64,000 nt of DNA from Cepaea nemoralis (Eukaryota > Mollusca > Gastropoda > Stylommatophora > Helicidae). The translations under genes and the position numbers were made by a program. The notes below the pieces were generated by a model. The model was not told the DNA's origin and searched no databases. It worked only from the letters and a program-made list of their open reading frames with translations. Location: contig JACEFZ010005575.1 of assembly GCA_014155875.1 (NCBI GenBank), forward strand, positions 45,001 through 109,000, in the 5' to 3' direction. How positions within the stretch are numbered: position 1 is the first letter of the stretch; every line of letters begins with the position of its first letter. Positions 1 through 9,837 of the stretch are shown here, piece by piece.

Positions 1-540
1 ACCATGGACAGGCAGAAAAACCAACGAGCAAGTCCTACAAGAAGCAGACGAAAACCGTAAACAGATCAGAGAATAGACGTAGCGTCACTTAAACAGTCCA
101 ATTTTTTTTTTTTTTTTTTTTTGGACACGTTATGGGAAGAAATAGGGTAAGAAAACGGAAAAGAAAACGGGGAAGACCAAGAGAGACCCTGCGTAGAACC
201 ATCATTAGAGAAGGCTCATTCAATGGCCAAGTAAATATCCAAGATCTACAACAGGTAGCAGCGAACCGCCAAGCATGGAGAGTCAGGACTTCTGCCCTAT
301 GCGCCGCCTTAGGCTCAAGAGGAAAGACTAACTAACTATGGGAAGAAATTAAATAGAGAACTGGTGGCAACTGGCAAGAATGAGGGGGGAAAGAACAACG
401 GGAAGGCAGAGAAGTAAATATTTGGATGGCTTGGCTACATGACATGGTAGAGAGCTGATCCACGACATTACATTATTAGTGATCGTGTAAAATGGCGAAA
501 CGTGACCGCCCACGCTTATCGACATGGTACATAATTACAA
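1..540 (+). mobile_element. LINE 3'-terminal fragment (family L1), interrupted by a later insertion
   Basis: This is the C-terminal tail and 3' UTR of a non-LTR retrotransposon, continuing from beyond the left edge. It aligns with the 3' end of the better preserved element at 5.19-6.79 kb: both share a 'GKTEKQ/TDRQKNQ'-type coding stretch, the FGHVM motif, and the final 'accgcccacgct' segment near 515 and 6,755. The coding frame is broken by a 22-base T run near 100-121 and by a separate insertion at 144-336. It is a dead fragment. The family is recognised from the FGHVMRR...LVTTGKI-type tail common in invertebrate LINEs; the exact clade is not determined. Confidence 0.75.
144..336 (+). mobile_element. 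5'-truncated LINE tail with perfect 13-bp target-site duplication
   Basis: A 193-bp insertion lies inside the older LINE fragment. It encodes only the last residues of a LINE ORF2 (GRPRETLRRTI, then RQAWRVRTSALCAA, then a stop at 333-335), a tail type common in LINE reverse transcriptases. It ends in a short TAAC repeat. The 13-mer tatgggaagaaat occurs immediately before (131-143) and immediately after (337-349), which is the signature of target-primed reverse transcription. It is a severely 5'-truncated dead copy. Confidence 0.85.
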
Positions 541-1829
541 CATTGGTGACTGCAAACGACCTAGTCAGGTCTTAGTCAGATATGACTGAGCTACCGTATA
601 ACAGTAGACGGTACTACCTGGTCTCTGTTAGCGCCGAACGTTGGGCGACGCTTACCAAACCCGACACCCCACATTGTGCCAACGGCTTCGGGCGGAAGAG
701 CGCAATTGGGAGGGTACAAGCCTTACCCTGGTGCGAGGAAATGCAAGCTAAAGACAAAATTGTCATGGCAGGGCAGACCAGGCCCTAAGCCTTGGTTGGC
801 GACTGGTCTAGGATCGAAGCTCCGACAGGCGGACAGTTAGAGCATTGCTTTGCTGATCCGGCAGCTTCTGCAGCTTGTCTTGTTCCAGATGTAGGGGTGT
901 CACCTTTCCTCTGGAGTGAACTAGGCGGGCCGAGAGAGGGATCATGCTGCATGAGCAACACATGATCTCTATATTTTAGCCCAGGCTTTGTGCTATGGAG
1001 AGGCAATAACTCCATCCCTGGTCTTAACTGGTCTCGGAATCAAAGCGAGAGGCAACTGTTACGGGTTATAAGTCCTTGTCAGTTGGCGTAGTAATTATTA
1101 TGCCTTTTTAAAGCACAAACTATCGTCTGTCAAGACGGCAAGGTGCCAATGGATGGACTGCAAACGTATGAAGAGAAATACAGCTGATCCAGTATTTATG
1201 TTTTAATACACCACGTGATACATTACAAATGAGCTGCCTTTAAAGTTTATTATGTTCCCCCAAAATTGTAAACATAACAGTATAGTTTGCACGTGTCGTT
1301 ACGAAGTTTGTTTTTTCATATATGTAATAACAAGAAATAAGCTAGAAAAAAAGTAAGAGGTTAATTTTAAACAAGTGTCCACAGCTTCATTGTTTGAAAG
1401 CAAATAATTATCAATAAACACCCGCTACATCCATGGCCGAGGACTGATCGAGGGAGGAAAGAGCGATTGACAAGATTGTGTGGCCACAACAATTTCTGCA
1501 CACAGTACGTGGCATGTACTAATAATTAGCGATAGTGTCTGCCGAAGTTGATGGTAGTGATTGTTTATGGCAAAGATGATCAATCAAATAGTAGAATAAG
1601 TATATGAGTCTGTTTAAAAGATGGGTTGTTATCTAAAAGTAAATGAAATGTGGAATCACTGTGAAATCACTGACTGTCACTGATGATTCACAACTTACTC
1701 AGTAAGTAAGTGTTAGGTAGCTATTTTATTTTAGTTTATGAATTTCATGTGTCTTTGTGTCTCTTCCGAGGTGATGGCATCACAAGCTGCTTGTTCTACA
1801 GCTCACAGTCAGTGTATTGGCTTACACAT
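541..1829. other. Stretch with no recognised gene
   Basis: Only short reading frames are present, without splice-flanked coding signal or a recognisable domain. The sequence is moderately AT-rich and looks like decayed intergenic DNA. No tandem structure was seen. Confidence 0.5.
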
Positions 1830-2546
1830 ATTCATATCAAAGTGACTATTCATAGTCGAATTGTGAATAAAGCTCAGTTTTATTCATAGTCGAAGTTTGA
1901 ATAAAGCTCGGTTTTATTCATAGTCAACTGTCCTGGCTGGTCACGGGATTATTCCCGGCCCCAGAAACCCCAGCTGGTCACATGACGTACATGTGTGTGA
2001 CTTTATTATAAATATTTGTTGAGCTAGTAACGTGTCCTCAGTAACATAGTGGTAAGTGTCTCCGCCTGTCGCGTGGGAGTTCGAGGTTTGATTGCCCGCA
2101 GGAGGCAATATTTTTTTTTTCATTTTTCAGAAATTACTTAGGTGAAAGCGACTTTTTAATAAAAAATATTAAACATTATGAAATAACATATAAAACTGAG
2201 AAACTCGAAGCTTGTGAATAATGTGTGCTCTATGGATCTGCGGAAGCTGCCGGGGAGGGGGTCGCAGCCCCCAGGCAGCGACGGAGTGATCGAGTGTCGG
2301 AATCGATGGATTCAGTAGATGTCTATGTTTAACGTGAATTTTATTTACCAAATGAAATATCGCCCCAAATTAACCACTTTCTTACTGGTTCAAACTAAAA
2401 TTGACTGGTAAGCGGCTGCTGTGACATGTTTGTTAATTCCTGCAATTCGATTGCAAATAAAACTGAGCTTTATTCACAATTTGATTATGAATAAAACAGC
2501 TTTATTCACAATTTGACTATGAATAAAGTCTCCCTATTCATATAGT
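1830..2546. mobile_element. Foldback-like element with repeated inverted termini
   Basis: The left arm (about 1,844-1,925) repeats a 'ttattcatagtc...gaataaagct' motif. The right arm (about 2,449-2,545) carries the same motif in reverse complement, also repeated. The roughly 520-bp interior holds a tRNA-Asp-like sequence and a GC-rich patch near 2,240-2,290. Subterminal repeats in inverted orientation suggest a foldback or non-autonomous DNA transposon. No transposase was seen. Confidence 0.55.
2035..2105 (+). pseudogene. tRNA-Asp(GTC)-like sequence, degenerate
   Basis: The 71-bp stretch closely follows eukaryotic tRNA-Asp: it opens tcctcagtaacatagtggta (D arm and A box) and carries the anticodon-loop string cctgtcgcg with anticodon GTC. 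The T arm is damaged: ggtttgattgccc replaces the usual GGTTCGATTCCCC. The acceptor ends do not pair cleanly. It is best read as a pseudogene or tRNA-derived retroelement head inside the foldback element. No CCA-like or oligo-T terminator directly follows, although a T run starts at about 2,110. Confidence 0.6.
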
Positions 2547-2772
2547 TGTGGAAGTTCCCCTTCTTCCTCTAGGCAAATTCGCCTAAAAGAGTAACTCATC
2601 ATCAGTCAACATGGATGTATTGTCAATATTATTGAAGTAAATAATGTATCACAGAGGAAACATTCAGGCCAATCGATAGAAGAATGGAGAAAGTCAACAT
2701 AGGCAAACAGGAATATAAGTAAAATACATACAAAAACCGGATGAGACAAATCAGCCTTGCAATTTCAACATT

Positions 2773-2936
2773 AGCAAAGATTCAGTTTGTTGAGAAGAGA
2801 ATGTTTATCATTAGAGAAGATCCAGTTTGTTGAGAAGATAATTTTTATCATTAGTGAAGATCCAAATTGCTGAGAAGGGAATTTTTATCATTGGAGAAAA
2901 TCCAGTTTGTTGAGAAGAGAATTTTTATCATAAATA
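2773..2936. repeat. 40-bp minisatellite, about 4 copies
   Basis: Four imperfect tandem copies of a 40-bp unit containing 'gatccagtttgttgagaag' and ending 'tttttatcat' are visible. Confidence 0.85.
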
Positions 2937-2949
2937 TCAGGCAGAAGTA

Positions 2950-3262
2950 TTTATCTTCTTTTGGCCACATTATGAGAAAACAAAACTAGAACATACTATG
3001 ACAGTTAGAAAGAAAAATAGTGGTAGACAGCATGAGCAATTCTTGACAGAGTTGTGTCATGGCATAGAAGCGTCAGCTCGTGAATTGGTGCCCTGCTGGC
3101 TGACGTGGGCGATCATACTTCTCCACATCTTGCAATCTCTGACGGCATGTATCAGTTCATTTGCTGACTCTGTGGAGTTCATTGTGACAATAAGAAAGTT
3201 GGAGGGTAGGAGAGACAAGAGGAGACCAAGAGATAAGATGCTGGACAGTTATGCTTGTTGAC
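2950..3262 (+). mobile_element. LINE 3' tail remnant with an internal inverted segment
   Basis: The + strand reads FGHIMRKQ at about 2,963 and later RKLEGRRDKRRPRDKMLDS at about 3,189-3,245, both parts of the common LINE C-terminal tail. The stretch between (about 3,066-3,180) reads as the same kind of tail on the minus strand (ANELIHAVRDCKMWRSMIAH). The fragment therefore combines sense and antisense pieces, through inversion or nested insertion. Confidence 0.6.
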
Positions 3263-3289
3263 AAGGAGAAACATCTGTAGCAGAAATAA

Positions 3290-4200
3290 CAGGCAGTACA
3301 TGACACAGAAGGCTGTGGAGAGACATGACAACCATAGCCACACAACACGGACTATAAGAGGAATGACAGAACATGAGACAGAAGGTTGTGGACAGACATG
3401 ATCGCCGTACAGATGTGACATATGTGGTGCATGTTTTACACAAAACAATGACCTAAAAGCACAAAAACGAATACACATAGGTGATAAACCTTTTAAATGT
3501 GATGTCTGTGATGTAAGGTTTACAAGGAACAGCCACCTGCAGTCACATCGACAGACACATACTGGAGAGAGACCACACGAGTGTGATATCTGTGGTGCTA
3601 TGTTTGCACAGAGTAGTGATCTTATTCCTCACAAGAGACAGAAGGCTGTGGAAAGACATGATCACCAATGCCATATGACATGGACTAAAAGAAGATCGGT
3701 AGTACACGAGACAGAAGGCTGTGGATAGACATGATCACCAACGCCACACAACATGCATTATAAGAAGATTGGTAGTCCATGAGATAGAAGCTGTGGACAG
3801 ACATGATCACCAATGCCACACAACATGAACTATAAGATGATAGGTAGCACACGAAATGGAAGACTGTGGACAGACATGATCACCAACGCCACACAATATG
3901 GACTATAAGAAGATTAGCAGTACACGAGACAGAAGGCTGCGGACAGACATGCTCACCAACGCCACACGGCATGGACTATAAGAAGATTAGCAGTACATGA
4001 GACAGAAGGCTGCGGACAGACATGCTCACCAACGCCACACGGCATGGACTATAAGAAGATTAGCAGTACACGAGACAGAAGGCTGCGGACAGACATGCTC
4101 ATCATGCCACACGGCATGGACTATAAGAAGATTGGCAGTACACGAGACAGAAGGCTGCGGACAGACATGCTCATCATGCCACACAGCATGGACTAGAAGT
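3290..4200. repeat. About 73-bp minisatellite interrupted by a captured zinc-finger fragment
   Basis: Imperfect tandem copies of a roughly 73-bp unit ('gagacagaaggctgtggaca' + 'gacatgatcaccaacgccac' + 'acaacatggactataagaag') run from about 3,290 to 4,200. The last four copies are the most alike. The array is interrupted at 3,404-3,638 by a piece of zinc-finger coding sequence. Confidence 0.85.
3404..3638 (+). pseudogene. Captured fragment of the ZNF-1 exon (fingers 6-8)
   Basis: This 235-bp block aligns without gaps to 8,015-8,249 in the ZNF-1 terminal exon, with 6 mismatches by my count (about 97% identity). It covers finger 6, finger 7 and most of finger 8. One mismatch turns the first zinc-binding His of finger 6 into Gln (cac to caa). 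Both edges abut minisatellite sequence: the 3' edge runs 'cacaagag' straight into 'acagaaggctgtgg', which shares short microhomology with the unit. It has no start, promoter or continuing frame and is an inert gene fragment. Confidence 0.9.
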
Positions 4201-4339
4201 GGAAGAAATGCATTTATGTGTCACATCCTCCATCCAACATCATTGCATAGGCTAGCTATTTTAAACCTTGACCTTATAGATTTTGTCACCTGTGTTATTT
4301 ATATATCATATTATAGTTTGTGCTTTCTTATAAACTCCA

Positions 4340-5190
4340 TGCATTCAATATAAACAGATCTGTATCCCTACTTAACTACCACACAATAAAGTTAAATAGT
4401 ATATTATCTCTGTTTAACTACCACACAATCAATTTAAACAGTTTTTATCTCTATTTAACTACCACACAATCAATTTAAACAGTATAGTATACAATAGTAT
4501 CACTGTTGCTTACCACGCATGTTGTAAGAGGCAACTAAGGAGGCTATGGTTCCGTCGCCCTGCTACTGAGTGAGTGCGTGGCGCGACACTGTGAGCTGTG
4601 AATTTCACGTGGAATGCTTTTGCATCGGTCTGCAGTTGATTTTAGCGTGAACTGCGTGTTCGGAACGATGGCGGCCGGCTAGTTGCTGGATTGACTGGTT
4701 TGCCTTTTCTGTTCACGAGTACTTTTTTCAGGAGACTCCTGGGAGTCGGCGCTGTAGCTACAGAGTTCGTGCTTTGTGCGGCACTTTCAGTGGGTTCCCC
4801 TAAGGAAAGAGACCGAGCCATGTGGGATAAAAACCCGGGTCAATGAAGTCTTTCTGGTAACTGCTGTTTCCATCGACGATGAACTGTATTTTTCGTGGAC
4901 TTTTGTGTTGGCATTCTGGTGGCGGCATTATGCACAGTGTACCTGTGCGGGCTGTTGGCTTATCGAGACTACTGTCTATCCCATTCTTCACATGGGTCAG
5001 TGGGGAGCATTTTGTGTGATATTCACTGGCACAGGAACAGAGCAATATGGGGACAACCCGTTGCCGTGACTAATTAACTAACTAATTAAAACAGTATATT
5101 ATCTCTATATAGCTACCAAAAATTCAATTTAAACAGGACATTATCTTTATTTTACTAGCACACATTCAGTTAAACCAGTGCATTATCTCT
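4340..5190. repeat. About 42-bp minisatellite in two blocks (4,340-4,487 and 5,076-5,190)
   Basis: Units containing 'actaccacacaatcaattta' and 'aacagtatattatctct' occur on both sides of an insertion at 4,488-5,075. The two blocks are evidently one array split by a mobile element. Confidence 0.75.
4488..5075 (+). mobile_element. Unclassified retroelement-like insertion in the minisatellite
   Basis: A 0.59-kb single-copy segment lies inside the 42-bp array. It ends in a TAAC-type tail (attaactaactaatta) and is flanked by near-identical 'ttaaacagtata' and 'ttaaaacagtata', a probable target-site duplication. It holds an open frame of up to 97 codons (4,776-5,069) with no recognised domain, probably fortuitous. 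The tail and duplication point to LINE-mediated retrotransposition; the family is unknown. Confidence 0.5.
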
Positions 5191-5898
5191 GTGATTCTAC
5201 ATCAGATTCTACATGAATGGTCAGATTATGTGAAAAACCTTTATAATGATAACAGAGATGAACAGTATAATATTAGATTTAATAATGAAAGACCACCAAT
5301 TTTGAAGATGGAGGTTCGGAATGTTCTTAAACATATGAAAGCTGGCAAGACCTCCGGTTCAGATAACATCACAACAGAGATGATTAAAGCTTTAGACAAA
5401 TATGGAATAGATCAAGTCACCAGACTGCTGAACACATTATATGATACCGGAGATATACCTCCTGAATTATGTAATTGTGTATTTATTGCAATCCCAATGA
5501 AATCAGGAGCCTTGGAATGTGATCAATATAGAACAATTAGTATAATGAGTCACATCACGAAGATTTTGCTACGAATTATCATGCAAAGAGTGAGAAAGAA
5601 AATACAACCTGAAATAAGGGAAGAACAATGTGGGTTTGTAGAAGGAAAGGGTACAGTAAATGCTGTGTATATGCTGCGATCAGTTATTGAACGTTCTATA
5701 GAAGTAAACAAAGATATACATCTTTGCTTTATTGACTACACAAAGGCTTTCGATAGAGTAAGACATGTCAACATGGTAGATATGCTTGCAGACCTACAAA
5801 TTGATGGGAAAGACATTAGACTTATTAAAAACATATATTGGAAACAACAAGCTGCCATAAGGATTGATAATGAAGTAGGGACAATATCAGCCTATTAA
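5191..5898 (+). pseudogene. LINE reverse transcriptase, N-terminal part (family L1)
   Basis: This is the first half of a non-LTR reverse transcriptase. Visible motifs are KAGKTSGSDNITTEMI (fingers), the palm motif A FIDYTKAFDRVRH with its catalytic Asp, and EEQCGFVEGKGT. The endonuclease domain is missing, so the copy is 5'-truncated. A frameshift at about 5,890 ends this frame at TAA (5,896-5,898); the protein continues in the next frame, where PIKRGVRQGC is readable from 5,891. The first base shown is arbitrary, because the true start lies in the lost 5' part. The product is dead. Confidence 0.9.
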
Positions 5899-6517
5899 GA
5901 GAGGTGTGAGACAGGGATGTGTAATGTCTCCAGATCTTTTTTCCCTATACAGTGAAAATATTTTCAGAAATGTAGAAGATATAAATGGAATCATCATTGG
6001 AGGACGAAACATCAATAACATTAGATATGCAGATGATACAGTATTGATTGCAGACAATGAGCAGGATCTGCAACAATTAGTAGATGCGGTTGTTGCACAC
6101 AGTGAACAACTGGGGTTAGAATTAAATTGTAAAAAGACACAGATTATGGTCGTCACTAGGAAGAAAGAAATACCACAATGTAATATACAAGTAAATGGGA
6201 ATATTCTTCAACAAGTGAATCGGTACAATTATCTTGGAACAGTCATAACATCTGATGGGAGATGCCTTGAAGAGATTAGAACAAGAATCGCCATGGCGAA
6301 AGTAGCCTTTAGCAAGATGAAAAACATACTGATCAATAAAAAGATGTCAACTGAAACGAGAAAGAGAGTGTTGAGGTGCTACAGAGAGCCTGTACTTTTG
6401 TATGGATGTGAAACTTGGACAATGAGCAGTCAAGCTGAGAAACATCTGATGGCTGTAGAAATGTGGTTTCTGAGGAGAATGCAAAGAATTTTAATGGAAA
6501 GACAGAAAAACAAATGA
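5891..6517 (+). pseudogene. LINE reverse transcriptase, C-terminal part (family L1)
   Basis: This continues the frame above after a +1 shift. It shows GVRQGCVMSPDLFSLY (motif B), the catalytic box YADDTVLIA (motif C), LNCKKTQIM (motif D), and the downstream YNYLGTVITSDGRC and LLYGCETWTM thumb motifs. It stops at 6,515-6,517. The 3' UTR continues to about 6,785 and matches the fragments at 1-540 and 52.74-53.46 kb. RT catalytic residues are intact, but the frameshift and missing endonuclease make it non-autonomous. Confidence 0.92.
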
Positions 6518-6785
6518 CCAAGTACTACAGGAGACAAATGAAAATCGTAAATTGATTAGAGAAATTAGACGTAGACAGTCAAAATTTTTGGACATGTTAT
6601 GAGAATAAATGAATTGGAGAACTTGGTGATAACTGGCAAGATCGAAGGAGAACAGATCAAGGGGAAGACTGAGAAGTAAATACCTGGATGACTTGGCCAC
6701 ATGGCATGGCAGAGACTGGAACTCTGGTGATCGAGTGAAATGGCGAGTCATGACCGCCCACGCTTTCTGGCATGGCACATGATGG
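6518..6785 (+). mobile_element. 3' tail of the family L1 LINE
   Basis: Decayed tail coding (a FGHVM-like stretch near 6,585, then WRVMTAHAFWH near 6,740-6,775) leads to the 3' end. The match with 350-540 defines the element end. The ZNF-1 exon begins 130 bp later, so the LINE lies in ZNF-1 upstream or intronic DNA. Confidence 0.7.
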
Positions 6786-6912
6786 ATGGATTATCTCTGT
6801 GAAGAACCTTCCCTCCAGCCAATGCAAAAAAGCATTAAATGCTATCTTATATTCACTTGTGTTAAAATGTGACAATTATAAATGTTAAAACTTTTTAAAT
6901 TTTTTTTTTCAG

Positions 6913-8453
6913 GAATGTATACCTGCTCTGTGTGTTACCTACTCTTTTCCGAAGTGGAATGTTTACAAATACATAAACAAATGATGCACAGCAAACAGTC
7001 CAGAGAATGGCAAGCAGGGAGTGAATGTTTAACTGGCATGATAGGTGACGTAAACAACAAGGGCGTGGGGAAAATGCCACAGGAGGAACTGAATGTTGTT
7101 GTTACGGGAATTATTGCTGATGGTGATAATTCACTTGCTAGATTATCTCAGGATGAGCCATGTGTTGATTCTGTTGGTGTTTGTAAAGACGCTTCTGTAA
7201 ATGATATCAAGGCCCCGGTTGATATTGTTTTGGATAATGAGATTGTTGAAAATTACCAGAACAGCCAACCATATAATTTTGTTCATCTTTCTCAAGAGAC
7301 AGTTGGCCAACCAAACAATTCTGTTCATCTCCTTCAAGAGACGATTGGCCAGCCATACAGTTCTGTCCATTTTCCTCAAGAGATGATTAGCCAACCATCC
7401 AATTCTGTCCATCTTCCTCAAGAGATGATTGGCCAACCATACAGTTCTGTCCATCTTCCTCAAGAGATGATTGACCAACCATACAATTCTGTCCATCTTT
7501 CTCAAAAGACGATTAGCCAACTAAACAAGATGGATACAGGATCTCAATTACAAAGTGACATTGCAGAATTCAAGAAAGTTCACTGTGACGAAAAGCTATA
7601 TAAATGTGACATTTGTGGGGCTGCAGTTGGTGTGGCCAAAAATCTGAAGAGACACAAAAAAATACATAATGCAGAGAAGCCATATAAATGCGATGTGTGT
7701 GGAATGGGATTTTTTGAGAGGAATATTCTGAATAGACATATGAGAGTGCATACTGGAGAAAAACCATACAAGTGTGATATATGTGGTGATAGGTTTACTC
7801 AGAATAGAAATTTACAAGTTCACATACGAACACATACTGGGGAAAAACCATACGTTTGTGGCATTTGTGGTGCATCTTTTGCAGAAACTGGGAGTCTTGC
7901 CAGACACAAGAGAATACATACTGGAGAGAAGCCTTACAAGTGTGATTTTTGTGGTACTGCATTTTCTGATGAGAGGAACCGGAATAGGCACATACGTAAG
8001 CATACAGGTGAAAAGCCGTACAGATGTGACATATGTGGTGCATGTTTTACACAAAACAATGACCTAAAAGCACACAAACGAATACACGTAGGTGATAAAC
8101 CTTTTAAATGTGATGTCTGTGATGTAAGGTTTACAAGGAACAGCCACCTGCAGTCGCATCGACGGACACATACTGGAGAGAGACCATACGAGTGTGATAT
8201 CTGCGGTGCTATGTTTGCACAGAGTAGTGATCTTATTCCTCACAAGAGAATTCATACGGGAGAGAAGCCATACACGTGTGATGAATGCGGAGCTAAGTTT
8301 GTTCAGAATGGGCAGCTGCAGTCTCACAAACAAGTTCACACAGGAGAGAAACCTTTTCAATGTGATATGTGCTGTCTGACGTTTGCCAGGGGCGACACTC
8401 TACACAGGCACAAGAAGAAACACAAGGGAAAAAATAATCTGGCTGATATTTAA
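6913..8453 (+). CDS. C2H2 zinc-finger protein ZNF-1, terminal coding exon
   Basis: The exon codes 512 residues of a nuclear C2H2 zinc-finger protein, a probable DNA-binding transcription factor. A polypyrimidine tract ending in CAG at 6,910-6,912 marks a 3' splice site, so the in-frame ATG at 6,882 is probably intronic and the real start lies in an unseen upstream exon. The exon enters in phase 1 (two bases, then ATG TAT ACC TGC). It opens with an atypical solitary finger (CxxC, 12 residues, HxxxxH), followed by an acidic linker, six tandem 14-residue repeats of the type QPYSSVHLPQEMIG (7,265-7,516), and ten C-terminal fingers joined by TGEKP-type linkers from about 7,597 to 8,432. Fingers 1 and 10 are slightly divergent (AAVGVAKN; CCLTFARG) but keep all ligands. 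The stop is TAA at 8,451-8,453. It is a paralogue of the gene ending at 56,680. The targets are unknown. Confidence 0.9.
7265..7516 (+). repeat. In-frame 42-bp coding minisatellite in ZNF-1
   Basis: Six tandem 42-bp units keep the reading frame and encode 14-residue repeats with the core (N/S)SVHLPQEMIxQP. Units 3-5 are the most alike. The units fall between the solitary finger and the finger cluster, so their copy number would set the linker length. Confidence 0.9.
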
Positions 8454-8654
8454 CCTTTGAACTTGCATCCCTCTTGGTATTTTAGATCCCCTACCTGCAA
8501 GGTGAGATGTTCAAAATTTCAAATCATCTTACTACTTCTGTTCATATTTTTGCACAGAAGGCAAAATAAGCAACAGTACATCTGCAACCACAGGCTAAAT
8601 TAAAGCACAATACAGGCCTCAGTTACGAGTTGGCTTCATATGAATATATTAATA

Positions 8655-8870
8655 TATGTTGCATATCCTTTACAGGTTGTAGCAGTCAACCCCAGCATTT
8701 TTTTTTGCTGTTTGTGATTCCTGGGCAAGTTTACGTTCAGTAATTTGTCATTGCTTTATGAATGACCGGCACCGTTTCATTTCATAAAAAGCCAATGTAA
8801 GGTGGCCTGCTGCCAAATTGCCCACAGCTGTGTTTCAAATACGCCATAACCCCTTTGTCATGGAAAAAGT
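8655..8870 (+). repeat. Dispersed repeat family R4, copy 1 (ZNF-1 3' UTR)
   Basis: The 'tcctttacagg...cagtcaaccccagcatt...ggcaagttt...tttgtcattgc' series recurs at 42,110-42,295 (inverted), 51,970-52,200 and 61,712-61,905. No coding or tRNA head was seen. It is likely a SINE body or a small non-autonomous element. Confidence 0.7.
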
Positions 8871-8934
8871 ACAGAACAAATGTATCATTTGTTTATGTAG
8901 TCACCACTGTGTTCTATGCAAGTCCTCCAGCACC

Positions 8935-8940
8935 AATAAA
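8935..8940 (+). terminator. Candidate polyadenylation signal for ZNF-1
   Basis: The canonical AATAAA lies about 480 bp past the ZNF-1 stop and is the first canonical hexamer I saw downstream. A 3' UTR ending here would include the R4 repeat. Confidence 0.45.
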
Positions 8941-9554
8941 GTGCTTGGATTCCTGCAGAAAAATCTACCTTGGGTTACCACTCTGCGTGTTTGACTCGAT
9001 GGTGAAGAGTCTGTCCCAGAAGTCACACTGTTTTGGAACCTCCTCCATTCATACACTTGCTGGACTAACAGGCATGCACCACCATACTGGACCTTCATTT
9101 GCCAATGAATTTCTATAGGTTTCACGACTTCACTGTTCAAAAAATTAATAACAGAATGCTGCTTATTTTTGGTCCATGTCAAAAGTGGGGTGGCCATCTT
9201 TAAACTGTCCTTATGATGACATAGTGTTTGTCTGCACTTTGATGTCATGTTATTAACACTTGTGACATCGTTAACAACAGTATTGACTGGTTACAAGACA
9301 ATGGTATGGTTATTGTAATTTCTATCACACTTTTAAGGTTTTTACTTGAAGCCCACTCGTATAACACATCTATAGACAGATAGTTGAACGGGGCCTGAAC
9401 ATTTTCCTTCAAAGAATAGATTGGATTATATTCATCTAGATCTCTGTCTGTGTCACAAAGACAGACATAGAGACCTCCACAAATACAGACACAAAGATCT
9501 TACAAATACAGACTTAAAGTGCTCCACGAAGACACATACAAGACACTGCAGACA
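8941..9554. other. Stretch with no recognised gene
   Basis: Only short, domain-less frames are present. A few degenerate 'acagacacaaag' repeats occur near 9,450-9,520. Confidence 0.45.
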
Positions 9555-9835
9555 CCTTGGGCATGAAGATTCATGAGGCTGGGGAACTGGCAAAGAATCA
9601 TCATCATCCAGTGCCTTCTGGGCGATCATGCCTCTCCACAAATTTCATTCACTGACGGCATGGGTCACTTCGTGAGTTGACTCCCTTCCGTACTAAAACA
9701 CGAGACTCAATAATTTTCTCTCGCTGTCTTCCTCTATCTCTTTTTCCACAAATCTTTCCAGTTGTCACATGTTCCAGTTTTTTGTCTTCCCATAATGTGG
9801 CCAAAAAATTAAGAACGCATCTTTCTGATCAGTTG
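9555..9835 (-). mobile_element. LINE 3' tail remnant
   Basis: The minus strand reads, with frame breaks, FFGHI near 9,800, then HVTTGKICGKRDRGRQREKI, and LWRGMIAQKA near 9,600-9,640. This is the common LINE C-terminal tail. The fragment abuts the 21-bp minisatellite at its upstream side. Confidence 0.65.
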
Positions 9836-9837
9836 GG

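Noticed and set aside
4776..5069. 97-codon frame as a host gene
   Set aside because: It lies inside a retroelement-like insertion, has no recognised domain, and overlaps other frames of similar quality.
6882..6912. ATG at 6,882 as the ZNF-1 start codon
   Set aside because: It lies upstream of a strong polypyrimidine-AG acceptor and encodes MLKLFKFFFSG, typical of intron sequence. The paralogue has the same exon boundary without such an extension.
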